Part shown: positions 28,586 through 38,140 of the stretch, piece after piece | How the letters are laid out: every line of letters begins with the position of its first letter | How positions within the stretch are numbered: the first letter of the stretch is position 1 | Assembly (NCBI RefSeq): GCF_000952685.1 | Contig: NZ_JYHV01000024.1 | Span: forward strand, 1-64,000 | Reading direction: 5' to 3' | From: Stutzerimonas stutzeri | GTDB lineage: Bacteria; Pseudomonadota; Gammaproteobacteria; Pseudomonadales; Pseudomonadaceae | DNA length: 64,000 bases | The notes under the pieces: generated by a model | Databases searched by the model: none | Told to the model about the DNA's origin: nothing | The model's input: only the letters and a program-made list of their open reading frames with translations | Translations under genes and position numbers: made by a program

Positions 28586-30775
28586 TCAGATCCGGCGCGC
28601 GTAGCGCTTGAGCATGCTCGGAACATCCAGGATCAAGGCGATACGCCCGTCCCCGGTAATGGTTGCGCCGGACATGCCGGGCGTGCCCTGCAGCATCTTG
28701 CCCAATGGTTTGATCACCACCTCCTCCTGCCCCACCAGTTGATCGACGACGAAGCCGATGCTCTGGTTGCCGACGTTCAGGATCACCACATGACCCTCGC
28801 GCTGCTCCTCATGCTCGGCACCACGTACCAGCCAGCGCTTGAGATAGAACAGTGGCAGCGCCTTGTCGCGCACGATGACCACTTCCTGACCGTCCACCAC
28901 GTTGGTGCGGGAAAGATCGAGGTGGAATATCTCGTTGACGCTGACCAGCGGGAAGGCGAAGGCCTGGTTGCCCAGCATCACCATCAGCGTGGGCATGATC
29001 GCCAGCGTCAGCGGCACCTTGATGACCACCCGGGAGCCCTGGCCCTTGCTGGAAAAGACGTTGACCGTGCCGTTGAGTTGCGAAATCTTGGTCTTGACCA
29101 CATCCATGCCGACACCACGGCCGGACACATCGGAGATCTCCGATTTGGTGGAGAAGCCTGGTGCAAAGATCAGGTTGTAGCACTCCAGATCGCTGAGGCG
29201 ATCGGCGGCATCCTTCTCCAGGAGACCCTTTTCGACCGCCTTGGCGCGTAGGATGTCGGCGTCCATTCCCTTGCCGTCATCGGTGATCAGCAGCAGGATG
29301 TGATCGCCTTCCTGTTCGGCCGAAAGCACCACCTTGCCGGTGCGCGGCTTGCCAGCGGCTTCGCGCTCCTCCGGCGTCTCGATACCGTGATCGACCGCGT
29401 TGCGCACCAAGTGCACCAGCGGGTCGGCCAAGGCCTCGACGAGGTTCTTGTCCAGATCGGTCTCTTCGCCGACCAGCTCCAGGTTGATCTCTTTCTTGAG
29501 ACTGCGCGCCAGATCGCGAACCAGACGCGGGAAACGACCGAACACCTTCTTGATTGGCTGCATGCGCGTTTTCATCACCGCGCTCTGCAGGTCGGCCGTC
29601 ACCACATCCAGGTTGGACACGGCCTTGGACATGGCCTCATCGCCGCTATTGGAGCCAAGGCGGACCAGGCGGTTTCGCACCAGTACCAGCTCGCCGACCA
29701 TGTTCATGATCTCGTCGAGCCGCGCCGTATCGACCCGTACGGTGGTCTCGGCTTCGCTCGCGGGTTTCTCGGGCCCCGGGGCGGCCTTGGACGCCGCTTC
29801 CGCTTTTGCTGGTGCCGCTGGCTTGCTGGGTGTCGGTGCAGCTGCAGGCTTGGCAGGTGCGCTTTTGTTCGCTGCGGGTGCGACCGCCGGCGCGGGCTTT
29901 GCTGCGGGAGTCGGCGCCGCCGCTACAGGTGCGGCCGTTTCCGGCTCGAACTTTCCTTTGCCGTGGAGTTGGTCCAACAGCGCTTCGAATTCGTCGTCGG
30001 TAATTTCATCGCCACCCGGCGCGGCAGGTTTGACCTCAGCCTCAACCTTGGCGGCGGAAGCAGCAGTCGGTTCGGCGAACTGACCTTTGCCGTGCAGCTG
30101 ATCAAGCAATGCTTCGAACTCGTCGTCGGTGATCTCGTCACTGACAGGCGTTTCGGCAGCTGGCTGGGCAGGTGCCGGCTCAGCAGCAAACTGCCCTTTG
30201 CCGTGGAGTTGATCGAGCAGCGACTCGAATTCTTCGTCGGTAATCTCGTCAGAAGCCCCGACAGGCGGCGTTTCGGCGGACTGATCCAGCGCGCCGAGAA
30301 ACTCCTCGAATTCATTGTCCGCCGTCACGACTTCGGGCTCGGGCTCGGCTGGCGCTTCGGCCACCGGATCTTGTGCGTCAGCCGGCTCGGCCAAACGCGC
30401 CAGTGCCGCCAGCAGCTCGGGGGTCGCAGGGGTAACAGTGGTGCGTTCGCGCACCTGGGCGAACATTTCGTTGACGGAGTCCAGTGCTTGCAGCACGACA
30501 TCCATCAACTCCGAGTCGACGCGACGCTCACCCTTGCGCAGGATGTCGAAGACGTTTTCCGCGATGTGGCAGCATTCCACCAGCTCATGCAGCTGGAGAA
30601 AACCGGCACCGCCTTTGACCGTATGGAACCCGCGAAAAATCGCATTGAGCAAGGCTGTATCATCGGGGCTGCTTTCCAGCTCCACCAGTTGCTCTGACAA
30701 TAGTTCGAGAATCTCGCCGGCCTCTACCAGGAAGTCCTGGAGGATTTCTTCATCGGCGTCGAAGCTCATATTCAC
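28586..30775 (-). CDS. cheA: Chemotaxis histidine kinase CheA
   Basis: A 729-residue kinase. One Hpt domain (about 5-110) carries the phospho-acceptor His51 in FHTVKGGAGF. A long linker (about 130-340) contains three near-identical repeats and Ala/Pro-rich stretches. Then come dimerisation (about 345-410), HATPase (N box LVRNAVDHG, G boxes DDGKGMD and GRGVGMDVV) and CheW-like regulatory (about 600-729) domains. I see no classical P2 CheY-binding domain. It phosphorylates CheY and CheB. It is the central gene of the polar chemotaxis array, with ParP and ParC encoded downstream. Confidence 0.97.
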   Translation of the reverse strand: MNMSFDADEEILQDFLVEAGEILELLSEQLVELESSPDDTALLNAIFRGFHTVKGGAGFLQLHELVECCHIAENVFDILRKGERRVDSELMDVVLQALDSVNEMFAQVRERTTVTPATPELLAALARLAEPADAQDPVAEAPAEPEPEVVTADNEFEEFLGALDQSAETPPVGASDEITDEEFESLLDQLHGKGQFAAEPAPAQPAAETPVSDEITDDEFEALLDQLHGKGQFAEPTAASAAKVEAEVKPAAPGGDEITDDEFEALLDQLHGKGKFEPETAAPVAAAPTPAAKPAPAVAPAANKSAPAKPAAAPTPSKPAAPAKAEAASKAAPGPEKPASEAETTVRVDTARLDEIMNMVGELVLVRNRLVRLGSNSGDEAMSKAVSNLDVVTADLQSAVMKTRMQPIKKVFGRFPRLVRDLARSLKKEINLELVGEETDLDKNLVEALADPLVHLVRNAVDHGIETPEEREAAGKPRTGKVVLSAEQEGDHILLLITDDGKGMDADILRAKAVEKGLLEKDAADRLSDLECYNLIFAPGFSTKSEISDVSGRGVGMDVVKTKISQLNGTVNVFSSKGQGSRVVIKVPLTLAIMPTLMVMLGNQAFAFPLVSVNEIFHLDLSRTNVVDGQEVVIVRDKALPLFYLKRWLVRGAEHEEQREGHVVILNVGNQSIGFVVDQLVGQEEVVIKPLGKMLQGTPGMSGATITGDGRIALILDVPSMLKRYARRI
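29948..30250 (-). repeat. Three in-frame 21-codon repeats in the cheA linker
   Basis: CheA residues 176-196, 213-233 and 256-276 are near-identical copies of DEITDDEFEALLDQLHGKG followed by Q/K and F. They are separated by Ala/Pro-rich spacers of 16 and 22 residues. A diverged copy of the core (EFEEFLGALDQ) is at 155-165. The repeats look like short linear binding motifs on a flexible tether. Confidence 0.9.
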
Positions 30776-30781
30776 CTTCCC

Positions 30782-31576
30782 CTAAAAGCCCAGGCTCGAA
30801 AGCAGATCATCGACATCGTCCTGCCCGGATACGACATCCTCACGTATATCGGCATGCATCTGCGGACCTTCACCATTGGAAGGCTCTTTTTCGTGTTTTT
30901 TCTTTTCTTGCTCGGCGCGCATCGCTTCGCGGTCATGCTGGATGCCCGCTACGCGGTCGACCTGTCCGGCCATCAGCACGAGATTGAGCAGGTTGCTTTC
31001 GAGTTCGGTGATCAGCCGCGTCACCCGCTTGATCACCTGACCGGTCAGGTCCTGAAAATCCTGGGCCAGCATGATTTCGCTGAGATTCTGCGACAGCTGG
31101 CTGCCGTCGTTCATCGAGCGCTGCAGATATTGGTCAATACGCCGAACCAGATCTCTGAACTGCTCGGCATTCATCTCGCGGCGCATGAAGCGCTGCCAAT
31201 CGGCGGTCAGGCTCTGCGCTTCGTAACTGACGTAATTCACCAGCGGAGCGGATTCTTCGACTAGGTCCATGGTGCGATTGGCCGCTTTTTCGGTCATCTC
31301 CACCACATAGGAAAGCCGATCGGTGGCATCGGTGATCGGTGACGGGTCACCGCCCGTGGCACAGGTGTCCATTTCAAGCTTGACGATGGCGTTATGCAGC
31401 TCGCGGGTGAGCTTGCCAACCTCCAGATAGAGCCCATGATTGCGGGCCTGGTTGAGCTCGTTGAACATCTGCGTCGCTTCGTCGAAGCGGCCCTGTTGCA
31501 GACTTTCGATCAATTGAGGTGCGTGAGCCTTCAGAGTCGCTTCGAACTCTGCCAGGCTTTGATCTGCTTGCGTCAT
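30782..31576 (-). CDS. cheZ: CheY-phosphate phosphatase CheZ
   Basis: A 264-residue, long helical protein. The active-site segment AQDFQDLTGQVIKRV carries the catalytic Gln, and the C-terminal CheY-binding peptide is DDVDDLLSSLGF. A Lys/Glu-rich linker (about 222-235) joins the two. It dephosphorylates CheY-P and so sets motor switching. It follows cheY by 23 bases and precedes cheA by 6. Confidence 0.95.
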   Translation of the reverse strand: MTQADQSLAEFEATLKAHAPQLIESLQQGRFDEATQMFNELNQARNHGLYLEVGKLTRELHNAIVKLEMDTCATGGDPSPITDATDRLSYVVEMTEKAANRTMDLVEESAPLVNYVSYEAQSLTADWQRFMRREMNAEQFRDLVRRIDQYLQRSMNDGSQLSQNLSEIMLAQDFQDLTGQVIKRVTRLITELESNLLNLVLMAGQVDRVAGIQHDREAMRAEQEKKKHEKEPSNGEGPQMHADIREDVVSGQDDVDDLLSSLGF

Positions 31577-31599
31577 AGTGCCCTCGCGGCGTTACTGCT

Positions 31600-31974
31600 T
31601 CAGCCGTTGACGCGCTCGAAGATCTTTTCAATCTTCTCTTTGAGCACTTGGGCCGTGAATGGCTTGACCACGTAACCGTTTACGCCCGCCTGCGCGGCCT
31701 CGATGATCTGATCGCGCTTCGCCTCGGCGGTGACCATCAGCACCGGCAGATGCTTCAGGCGCTCGTCGGCGCGCACGGCGCGCAGCAGATCGATGCCGCT
31801 CATACCGGGCATGTTCCAGTCCGTGACGAGGAAGTCGAAACTGCCGCTTTTCAGCATCGGCAACGCGGTGGTGCCGTCGTCCGCTTCAGCGGTGTTGGTA
31901 AAGCCCAGATCGCGCAAGAGGTTCTTGATGATCCGTCTCATGGTCGAAAAGTCATCGACGATGAGGATTTTCAT
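31600..31974 (-). CDS. cheY: Chemotaxis response regulator CheY
   Basis: A 124-residue single receiver domain. Acidic residues in [10 protein letters not shown], the phospho-acceptor Asp52 in VTDWNMPG, the Thr in VMVTAEA and the Lys in VVKPFT are all present. When phosphorylated it binds FliM and FliN. I use the ATG at 31974, which gives the length I recall for pseudomonads. GGAGG lies 17 bases upstream and fits a TTG at 31986 better, so the true start may be four residues longer. Confidence 0.95.
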   Translation of the reverse strand: MKILIVDDFSTMRRIIKNLLRDLGFTNTAEADDGTTALPMLKSGSFDFLVTDWNMPGMSGIDLLRAVRADERLKHLPVLMVTAEAKRDQIIEAAQAGVNGYVVKPFTAQVLKEKIEKIFERVNG

Positions 31975-32092
31975 GTTCTTGTCCAAGTACACCTCCGTAG
32001 ATCCCGAAATCCCAGAACCGGCTCACGGTCTGTTGCGGGCCTCATGAATGAAGCTCGTAAGCGGCCTCTAATACTGTTTTGCGAACCGCCCG

Positions 32093-32818
32093 TCAGCGGG
32101 CGCGCCACTCGCCGAGGCGAGCCCGCAGACGTGCCGCGCACTGACTGTGCAGCTGACTCACCCGCGATTCACTGACGCCCAGCACCTGGCCGATTTCCTT
32201 CAAATTCAACTCTTCGTCGTAATACAGCGAAAGCACCAGCTTCTCACGTTCGGGCAAGTTGCCGATGGCCTCGGCCAGCGCCTGTTGAAAACGCTCGTCT
32301 TCAAGATCGCGGGACGGTTCCGGATGGGTGCTGGCAGCATCCTCCTCGAACTCCCCATGCTCGCCTTCCTGCAACAGATCATCAAAGCTGAACAGGCGGC
32401 TGCCCAGGGTGTCGCCCAGAATGCCGTAGTACTCATCGAGACTCAATTTAAGTTCGGCCGCAACGTCCTGATCTTTAGCATCTCGGCCCGTTCTGGCTTC
32501 GATTGCCCGGATCGCCTCGCTGACCATACGAGAGTTGCGATGCACCGAGCGCGGCGCCCAGTCACCCTTACGGACCTCATCGAGCATGGCGCCGCGGATG
32601 CGAATGCCGGCATAGGTCTCGAAACTCGCGCCCTTGCCCGCATCGTATTTTTTTGACGCTTCCAGCAAACCGATCATCCCGGCCTGCATCAGATCATCAA
32701 CCTGCACGCTCGCCGGCAAACGCGCCAGGAGGTGATAGGCGATGCGCTTGACCAACGGCGCGTACTGATCGATGAGCTGATACTGCGAATCTTTAGCCTG
32801 AGCTTTGCTGTTATACAT
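32093..32818 (-). CDS. fliA: Flagellar sigma factor FliA (sigma-28)
   Basis: A 241-residue sigma factor with region 2 (RIAYHLLARLPASVQVDDLM … YAGIRIRGAMLDEVRKGDW), region 3 and region 4 (LPEREKLVLSLYYDEELNLK … VSESRVSQLHSQ). It directs late flagellar and chemotaxis promoters, including the one seen before fliT at 12.8 kb. The anti-sigma factor FlgM is not in the window. It lies 17 bases after fleN. Confidence 0.96.
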   Translation of the reverse strand: MYNSKAQAKDSQYQLIDQYAPLVKRIAYHLLARLPASVQVDDLMQAGMIGLLEASKKYDAGKGASFETYAGIRIRGAMLDEVRKGDWAPRSVHRNSRMVSEAIRAIEARTGRDAKDQDVAAELKLSLDEYYGILGDTLGSRLFSFDDLLQEGEHGEFEEDAASTHPEPSRDLEDERFQQALAEAIGNLPEREKLVLSLYYDEELNLKEIGQVLGVSESRVSQLHSQCAARLRARLGEWRAR

Positions 32819-32835
32819 ACCGAGTCCAGCCGCTG

Positions 32836-33669
32836 TTATTCATGAGGCTCTGCGGCGGGCCTGACCAGGCGCTCCACAAAGAATTCCAAATGACCACGTG
32901 GCGACGCCGGCAGCGGCCAGGTGTCCACTTTCTGCGCGATGGCCTTGAAGGCCAGCGAGCACTTGGCTCGCGGATAAGCCTCGTACACGGCGCGCTGCTT
33001 CTGTACCGCCTTGCGCACCGCCTCGTCATAAGGAATGGCGCCGACGTACTGCAACGCTACATCAAGGAAGCGCTCGGTCACCTTGGTCAGCTTCGCAAAC
33101 AGATTGCGGCCTTCCTGCGGCGCGTGCGCCATGTTCGCCAGCACACGGAAGCGGCTGATCCCGTAGTCGCGATTGAGGAGCTTGATCAGCGCGTAGGCAT
33201 CGGTGATCGAAGTGGGTTCGTCGGTCACCACCAACAACACTTCTTGCGCGGCACGCACAAAGCTCACTACGCCGTCACCGATACCCGCCGCGGTGTCGAT
33301 GATCAGCACGTCGATATCGTTGCCGATTTCGCTGAACGCCTGAATCAACCCCGAATGTTGCAGAGTAGACAACTGCACCATGCTCTGAGTGCCGGAGGCC
33401 GCGGGTACGACACGGATGCCGCCCGGCCCTTGAATCATTACGTCACGCAGATCGCACTCGCCGGCAATGACGTCTGCCAGGGTGCGCTTGGTGGTCAAAC
33501 CCAGCAGTACGTCGACATTGGCCAGTCCAAGGTCGGCGTCGAGCAACACCACTCGGCGACCGAGTTCGGCCAGGGCCAGCGACAGATTGACCGACACGTT
33601 GGTCTTGCCGACGCCACCCTTGCCGCCAGTCACTGCAATAACCTGTACGGGATGAATACCCATTTTCAC
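32836..33669 (-). CDS. fleN: Flagellar number regulator FleN (FlhG)
   Basis: A 277-residue MinD-type ATPase with deviant Walker A TGGKGGVGKTNVSVN, switch I LLDADLGLANVD and Walker B VLIIDTAAGIGD. It binds FleQ and restrains flagellar gene expression so that one polar flagellum is built; c-di-GMP affects the FleQ-FleN complex. The start is either GTG at 33669 or ATG at 33663; the spacing from AGAGATAGG slightly favours the GTG. It lies between flhF and fliA. Confidence 0.95.
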   Translation of the reverse strand: MKMGIHPVQVIAVTGGKGGVGKTNVSVNLSLALAELGRRVVLLDADLGLANVDVLLGLTTKRTLADVIAGECDLRDVMIQGPGGIRVVPAASGTQSMVQLSTLQHSGLIQAFSEIGNDIDVLIIDTAAGIGDGVVSFVRAAQEVLLVVTDEPTSITDAYALIKLLNRDYGISRFRVLANMAHAPQEGRNLFAKLTKVTERFLDVALQYVGAIPYDEAVRKAVQKQRAVYEAYPRAKCSLAFKAIAQKVDTWPLPASPRGHLEFFVERLVRPAAEPHE

Positions 33670-33754
33670 ACGCCTATCTCTTGCTGGAGCCCTTGGGCCA
33701 TCGATGCGTTCAGCCCGAACGCGCCATCTTTGTATGTGTCACGGAGCAAAGCGT

Positions 33755-35032
33755 TCACCCGACCTTCCGTGAAGAACCGTTGTACAGACCGGAGAACATG
33801 TCGGCCATGGTTTCCTCGCTGGGATTGTCTTCGGATTGCAGACTCACTGCACGGCTAACCAGCTGGTGGCTACGCGGCAGGTGCAGATCATCGGGGATAC
33901 GCGGCCCGTCGGCGAGGTAGGCGATGGGCAGATGCTGGCTGATGGTCAGACCAAGCACATCACCCAGGCTCCCGGCTTCATCCAGTTTAGTCAGAATACA
34001 GCCCGCCAGCCCGCAACGGCGGTAGTGGTGCCAGGTCGCCTTGAGCACCTGGCTCTGGCTGGTGGCCGGCAGTACCAGGTAGTTTTTCGATTTGATGCCG
34101 CGGTCAGCCAGCGCTTCGAGCTGCACATTCATCATCGGATCACTGGCAGGCAGGCCGGCGGTATCGACGAGGATCAGACGCTTGCGAGCCATCGGTGCCA
34201 GCGTCTTGCTCAGCGGCTGGGTAGGATCGATTTGAATAACCGGTACATCGAGAATGCGGCCCAGCGTCTTCAATTGCTCATGCGCACCGATACGATAGTT
34301 GTCCATGCTCGCCAGCGCGATGCTCTGCGCGCCGTGCTTGAGCACGTAGCGCGCCGCGAGCTTGGCCAGCGTAGTGGTCTTGCCCGCACCGGCCGGACCG
34401 ACCAGCGCGATGATACCGCCCTCTTCCAGCGGCTCGACCTTGCTGACCTTGATCGCTTGCGCCAGGTACGCCAGCACCATACGCCAGGCCTGGCGCGGCT
34501 CGGACACGGTCGCAACCTTCTCCAGCAAGGTACGCGACAGCTCGGCCGGCAGCCCGATACGCTGCAAACGGCGCCAGAGGCTGGCCTGCTGCGGACGACG
34601 ATTCTGCTCCTGCCCCCAGGCGATAGAACCCAGCTGCATTTCGATCAGCTCACGCAGCCCCTGCAGTTCGGACTGCATGGCTTCCATCGCACGCGAATCG
34701 GCAGCTGCCGGAGCGGCGGCCGGCTTGGACTGCGCCATTGCGGCAGGTTTCTCGTCAAGCAGTTGACGATCCTGGCCTGACTGGACGCGCGACGGTGCGC
34801 TCAATTCGGCATGAGCGTCGGCGATTCGCGCCTGAGTTTTGCGCAACTCGGCTTCGAGCGCCGGGTTTGGCTGCTTGGGCGCGGTATCCATCGGATAATC
34901 AAGCACAGCGGTCAGCTCGACGCCGCCAGCAACACGACGGTTGCCCGTGATCACGGCATCGGCGCCCAACTCGTCACGAATCATTTTCATGGCGATACGC
35001 ATGTCGGCTGCGAAGAAACGTTTGACCTGCAT
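33755..35032 (-). CDS. flhF: Polar flagellum SRP-type GTPase FlhF
   Basis: A 425-residue GTPase. An N-terminal basic/variable B domain (about 1-150) precedes the N and G domains of the SRP family. The P-loop is LVGPAGAGKTTTLAKL, G3 is LVDTAGLPASD and G4 is TKLDEAGSLG. It marks the old pole for flagellar assembly and is antagonised by FleN. It lies 16 bases after flhA. Confidence 0.96.
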   Translation of the reverse strand: MQVKRFFAADMRIAMKMIRDELGADAVITGNRRVAGGVELTAVLDYPMDTAPKQPNPALEAELRKTQARIADAHAELSAPSRVQSGQDRQLLDEKPAAMAQSKPAAAPAAADSRAMEAMQSELQGLRELIEMQLGSIAWGQEQNRRPQQASLWRRLQRIGLPAELSRTLLEKVATVSEPRQAWRMVLAYLAQAIKVSKVEPLEEGGIIALVGPAGAGKTTTLAKLAARYVLKHGAQSIALASMDNYRIGAHEQLKTLGRILDVPVIQIDPTQPLSKTLAPMARKRLILVDTAGLPASDPMMNVQLEALADRGIKSKNYLVLPATSQSQVLKATWHHYRRCGLAGCILTKLDEAGSLGDVLGLTISQHLPIAYLADGPRIPDDLHLPRSHQLVSRAVSLQSEDNPSEETMADMFSGLYNGSSRKVG

Positions 35033-35048
35033 GGCCTATAACCCTCGG

Positions 35049-37169
35049 TTAATTCTGACCCACCGTGGAAACGATGGTGACCTGCTTGTTATCCGGTATT
35101 TCCTGATAGGCCAGGACATGAATGTTCGGTACCGCCAGCCGGGCGAATCGCGACAACATCGCGCGGACCGGACCCGCTACCAGCAGAATCGCCGGCTTAC
35201 CTAACATTTCTTGACGCTGTGCCGCTTCTACCAGGGACCTTTGCAACTTTTCGGCCATTCCGGGCTCGAGGAGAATGCCATCTTCCGAGCCTTGTCCTAC
35301 CTTCTGAAGGCTATTGAGCAATATCTGTTCCAATCTTGGCTCAAGGGTGATCACAGGCAGCTGCGGCTCTAGTCCCACAACGTTTTGCACGATTGCACGA
35401 GAGAGCGCGACACGTACCGCCGCCACCATCGCGGCGGGATCTTGACTCTTGACGGCGACGTTGGCGATGGCCTCGGCAATGGTCCGGATGTCACGCACCG
35501 GCACCTGTTCCTGCAGCAAGGCTTGTAGCACCTTGAGCAACGTGGAAAGCGAAATCATCCCCGGCACCAGCTCTTCGGCAAGCTTCGGCGAACTCTTGGC
35601 CAGCAGTTGCATCAGTTGCTGGACTTCCTCATGACCGAGCAGCTCATGGGCGTGCTTGTGCAGCACCTGGTTCAGGTGCGTCGCCACCACGGTACTGGCG
35701 TCCACCACGGTATAGCCAAGGGACTGCGCCTGATCGCGCTGGCTGGCCTCAATCCATACCGCCTCCAGGCCGAACGCCGGATCCTTGGCTGCGATACCGT
35801 TAAGCGGGCCGAATACCTGCCCCGGATTGATCGCCAGCTCGCGATCCGGATACACCTCAGCCTCGGCCAGGCTCACCCCCATCAGCGTCAAGCGATAGGC
35901 ATTGGGCAGCAGGTCGAGGTTGTCACGGATGTGAACCGATGGCATCAGGAAGCCGAGGTCTTGCGACAGCTTCTTGCGCACACCCTTGATCCGCGCCAGC
36001 AACTGTCCACCCTGGTTGCGATCGACCAGCGGTATCAACCGATAACCGACCTCCAGACCCACCATGTCCACCGGCGTCACGTCGTCCCAGCCCAACTCCT
36101 TGGTCTCGGCGGCACGCTGAGCAGGCAGCATTTCCTGTTGCTTCTGCACCTCCTGCTCGGCTTGTTGCTTGACTTGTTTCTGACGATGCCAGATCCAATA
36201 GGCGCCACCGGCCGCAACGGCACCAAGACCGAGAAACGACATGTGCGGCATGCCAGGGACCAGGCCCATGGCGATCATGATGCCCGCCGATACCGCCAAC
36301 GCCTTCGGCGAGGCGAACATCTGCCGGTTGACCTGCTGGCCCATGTCCTCGGAGCTGGTGACGCGAGTCACCATGATGGCAGCAGAGGTGGACAGCAGCA
36401 GCGAAGGGATCTGTGCAACGAGGCCGTCACCGATGGTCAGCAGCGCGTAAACCTGACCAGCCTCGCTGAAGCTCATGCCATGCTGCGCCATGCCGATACC
36501 AACACCGCCAATGAGGTTGATGAACAGGATCAGCAGACCGGCAATGGCGTCACCGCGGACGAACTTGCTCGCACCATCCATCGAGCCGTAGAAGTCCGCC
36601 TCGGAGGCCACTTCGACACGGCGGAGCTTGGCTTCGGCCTGATCGATCAGACCGGCGTTGAGATCGGCATCGATTGCCATCTGTTTGCCGGGCATGGCAT
36701 CCAGGGTGAAGCGCGCGCTGACCTCCGAGATCCGCCCGGCACCCTTAGTGACGACGACGAAGTTGATGATCATCAAAATCGCGAAGACCACGATACCCAC
36801 AACGTAGTTGCCGCCAATGACCACGTTGCCGAAGGCCTCGATCACGTGACCGGCAGCAGAACCCCCTTCGTGACCATTGATCAGCACGACCCGCGTCGAG
36901 GCCACGTTCAGCGCCAGGCGCATCAGGGTGGCGACTAGCAGGATCGTCGGAAACACTGCGAAATCCAGCGGCCGCAATGCGTAGACGCTGACCAGCAACA
37001 CCACGATCGAAAGGGCGATGTTGAAGGTGAACAGCAAGTCCAACAGGAACGGCGGCACCGACAACATCATCATGCCCATCATCACGAGCAACAGCAGCGG
37101 AACGCCGAGGTTGCCGCGTCCCGCGCCGGTCAGGCCGTTACGAATATTGATGAGTTGCGTGCGATCCAC
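35049..37169 (-). CDS. flhA: Flagellar export apparatus protein FlhA
   Basis: A 706-residue inner-membrane protein with about eight N-terminal helices and a large cytoplasmic C-terminal domain (about 345-706) that docks chaperone-substrate complexes. The FHIPEP-family signature [20 protein letters not shown] is visible. I chose the GTG at 37169 (start VDRTQL) because it matches the homologous N-terminus and has GGGGTG upstream. The longer frame adds eight residues. A sigma-54 promoter precedes it. Confidence 0.96.
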   Translation of the reverse strand: MDRTQLINIRNGLTGAGRGNLGVPLLLLVMMGMMMLSVPPFLLDLLFTFNIALSIVVLLVSVYALRPLDFAVFPTILLVATLMRLALNVASTRVVLINGHEGGSAAGHVIEAFGNVVIGGNYVVGIVVFAILMIINFVVVTKGAGRISEVSARFTLDAMPGKQMAIDADLNAGLIDQAEAKLRRVEVASEADFYGSMDGASKFVRGDAIAGLLILFINLIGGVGIGMAQHGMSFSEAGQVYALLTIGDGLVAQIPSLLLSTSAAIMVTRVTSSEDMGQQVNRQMFASPKALAVSAGIMIAMGLVPGMPHMSFLGLGAVAAGGAYWIWHRQKQVKQQAEQEVQKQQEMLPAQRAAETKELGWDDVTPVDMVGLEVGYRLIPLVDRNQGGQLLARIKGVRKKLSQDLGFLMPSVHIRDNLDLLPNAYRLTLMGVSLAEAEVYPDRELAINPGQVFGPLNGIAAKDPAFGLEAVWIEASQRDQAQSLGYTVVDASTVVATHLNQVLHKHAHELLGHEEVQQLMQLLAKSSPKLAEELVPGMISLSTLLKVLQALLQEQVPVRDIRTIAEAIANVAVKSQDPAAMVAAVRVALSRAIVQNVVGLEPQLPVITLEPRLEQILLNSLQKVGQGSEDGILLEPGMAEKLQRSLVEAAQRQEMLGKPAILLVAGPVRAMLSRFARLAVPNIHVLAYQEIPDNKQVTIVSTVGQN

Positions 37170-37227
37170 GTACACCCCGTCAGAACAGAACAAAGAATTG
37201 ACGCAAAACGCGCCCTGCCGAGGCTAT

Positions 37228-37243
37228 AGCAAGAAGAGGTCCA
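37228..37243 (-). promoter_or_regulatory. Sigma-54 promoter of flhA
   Basis: The minus strand reads TGGACCTCTTCTTGCT: GG and GC are exactly 10 bases apart and the TTGC box is intact. The upstream element deviates at two positions from TGGCAC. It lies 59 bases before the flhA start and matches the FleQ-dependent control known for flhA. Confidence 0.7.
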
Positions 37244-37404
37244 ACTTCGCCGAGGGCTTACAGCTGCCGATCCAGACGCCTGCAGTGAGGCAGTGTTCGA
37301 ACCGACCGGGCGCTGGACAGTCTCACGGGAAGCATGTCGTCGCGACGCCATCGCACGACACCCCTGACGGCCACGGCCGTCGCAGACAACACAGGAGTTT
37401 TGCC

Positions 37405-37926
37405 ATGAAACAGTGGATCATCGCGGCCTTGGCCGGCTGCACGGCCATGAGCCTACAAGCCGAAACCCTCAGCGTGCCGATGAAGGCGGTCACAGCCGAG
37501 GGTGTTGGCGAGTCCGTCGGCACCGTCAAGATCGAGAGCAGCCAGTACGGACTGGTGTTACGCCCTGAGCTGTCCGGCCTGGACTCCGGCGCGCATGGGT
37601 TCCACATCCACGCCAAGGGCAGTTGTGAACCGGCGGACAAGGACGGTGAAACCATAGCCGCTGGCGCCGCCGGAGGCCATTGGGATCCGAAGAACACCGG
37701 CAAACATGGCGAGCCCTGGGGTGAAGGGCATATGGGCGATTTACCCGCGTTGATGGTCGACGGCGACGGCAAGGCCAATCAGCCGGTGCTGGCACCACGC
37801 CTGAAAAGCCTCGGCGACATCAAGGGCCTGGCATTGATGGTTCACAAGGGCGGCGACAACCATTCCGACCATCCACAGCCCCTGGGCGGCGGCGGTGCGC
37901 GGGTTGCCTGCGGGGTAATTGAATAA
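37405..37926 (+). CDS. sodC: Periplasmic Cu/Zn superoxide dismutase SodC
   Basis: A 173-residue secreted enzyme that dismutes superoxide in the periplasm. It has a signal peptide (about 1-20), copper ligands in GFHIHAKG and zinc ligands in [13 protein letters not shown] and HMGDLPAL. A further copper His is in NHSDHP, and the structural disulfide Cys pair is GSCEP and VACG. AGGAG lies 7 bases before the ATG. It is transcribed away from flhA and shares the intergenic region with its promoter. It is an oxidative-stress gene between flagellar operons. Confidence 0.94.
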   Translation: MKQWIIAALAGCTAMSLQAETLSVPMKAVTAEGVGESVGTVKIESSQYGLVLRPELSGLDSGAHGFHIHAKGSCEPADKDGETIAAGAAGGHWDPKNTGKHGEPWGEGHMGDLPALMVDGDGKANQPVLAPRLKSLGDIKGLALMVHKGGDNHSDHPQPLGGGGARVACGVIE

Positions 37927-37993
37927 GAGCAGGTGAAGGCTGGAAGGCTGGAAACAGCTTCGACCGTGGGGCAAAGCCTGACGCACTGCTTTT

Positions 37994-38076
37994 TGTGGGA
38001 GGCCCGACCCGGGCCGAAGCTTTTGGCCTTTCAGCAGCCAGCAAGCCCGCATTCGCCGCGGGGCGCGCCTCCCACA
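37994..38076. repeat. REPIN-like pair of inverted REP sequences
   Basis: TGTGGGAGG at 37994-38002 is repeated inverted as CCTCCCACA at 38068-38076, and each arm continues into a GC-rich palindrome (CCCGACCCGGG and CCCCGCGG cores). This is the arrangement of paired REP elements common between genes in pseudomonads. It lies between the convergent ends of sodC and flhB. Confidence 0.65.
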
Positions 38077-38140
38077 CTCAAGCTTCGGATTCCGCTTCGG
38101 CATTAAGCCTCCGGCCTCCAGCCTCCAGCGCTTTTTTCGG

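Noticed and set aside
29300-30697. 465-codon open frame antisense to cheA
   Set aside because: Composition mirrors the Ala/Pro-rich cheA linker in a high-GC gene; no recognisable domain, and cheA is certain on the other strand.
31975-32092. Sigma-28 promoter before cheY (GCCGCTTA)
   Set aside because: The -10 box has mismatches and no TAAAG-like box is found at the proper distance.
35607-36938. 443-codon open frame antisense to flhA
   Set aside because: His/Gln/Arg-rich product typical of reverse-complement shadows of membrane-protein genes.
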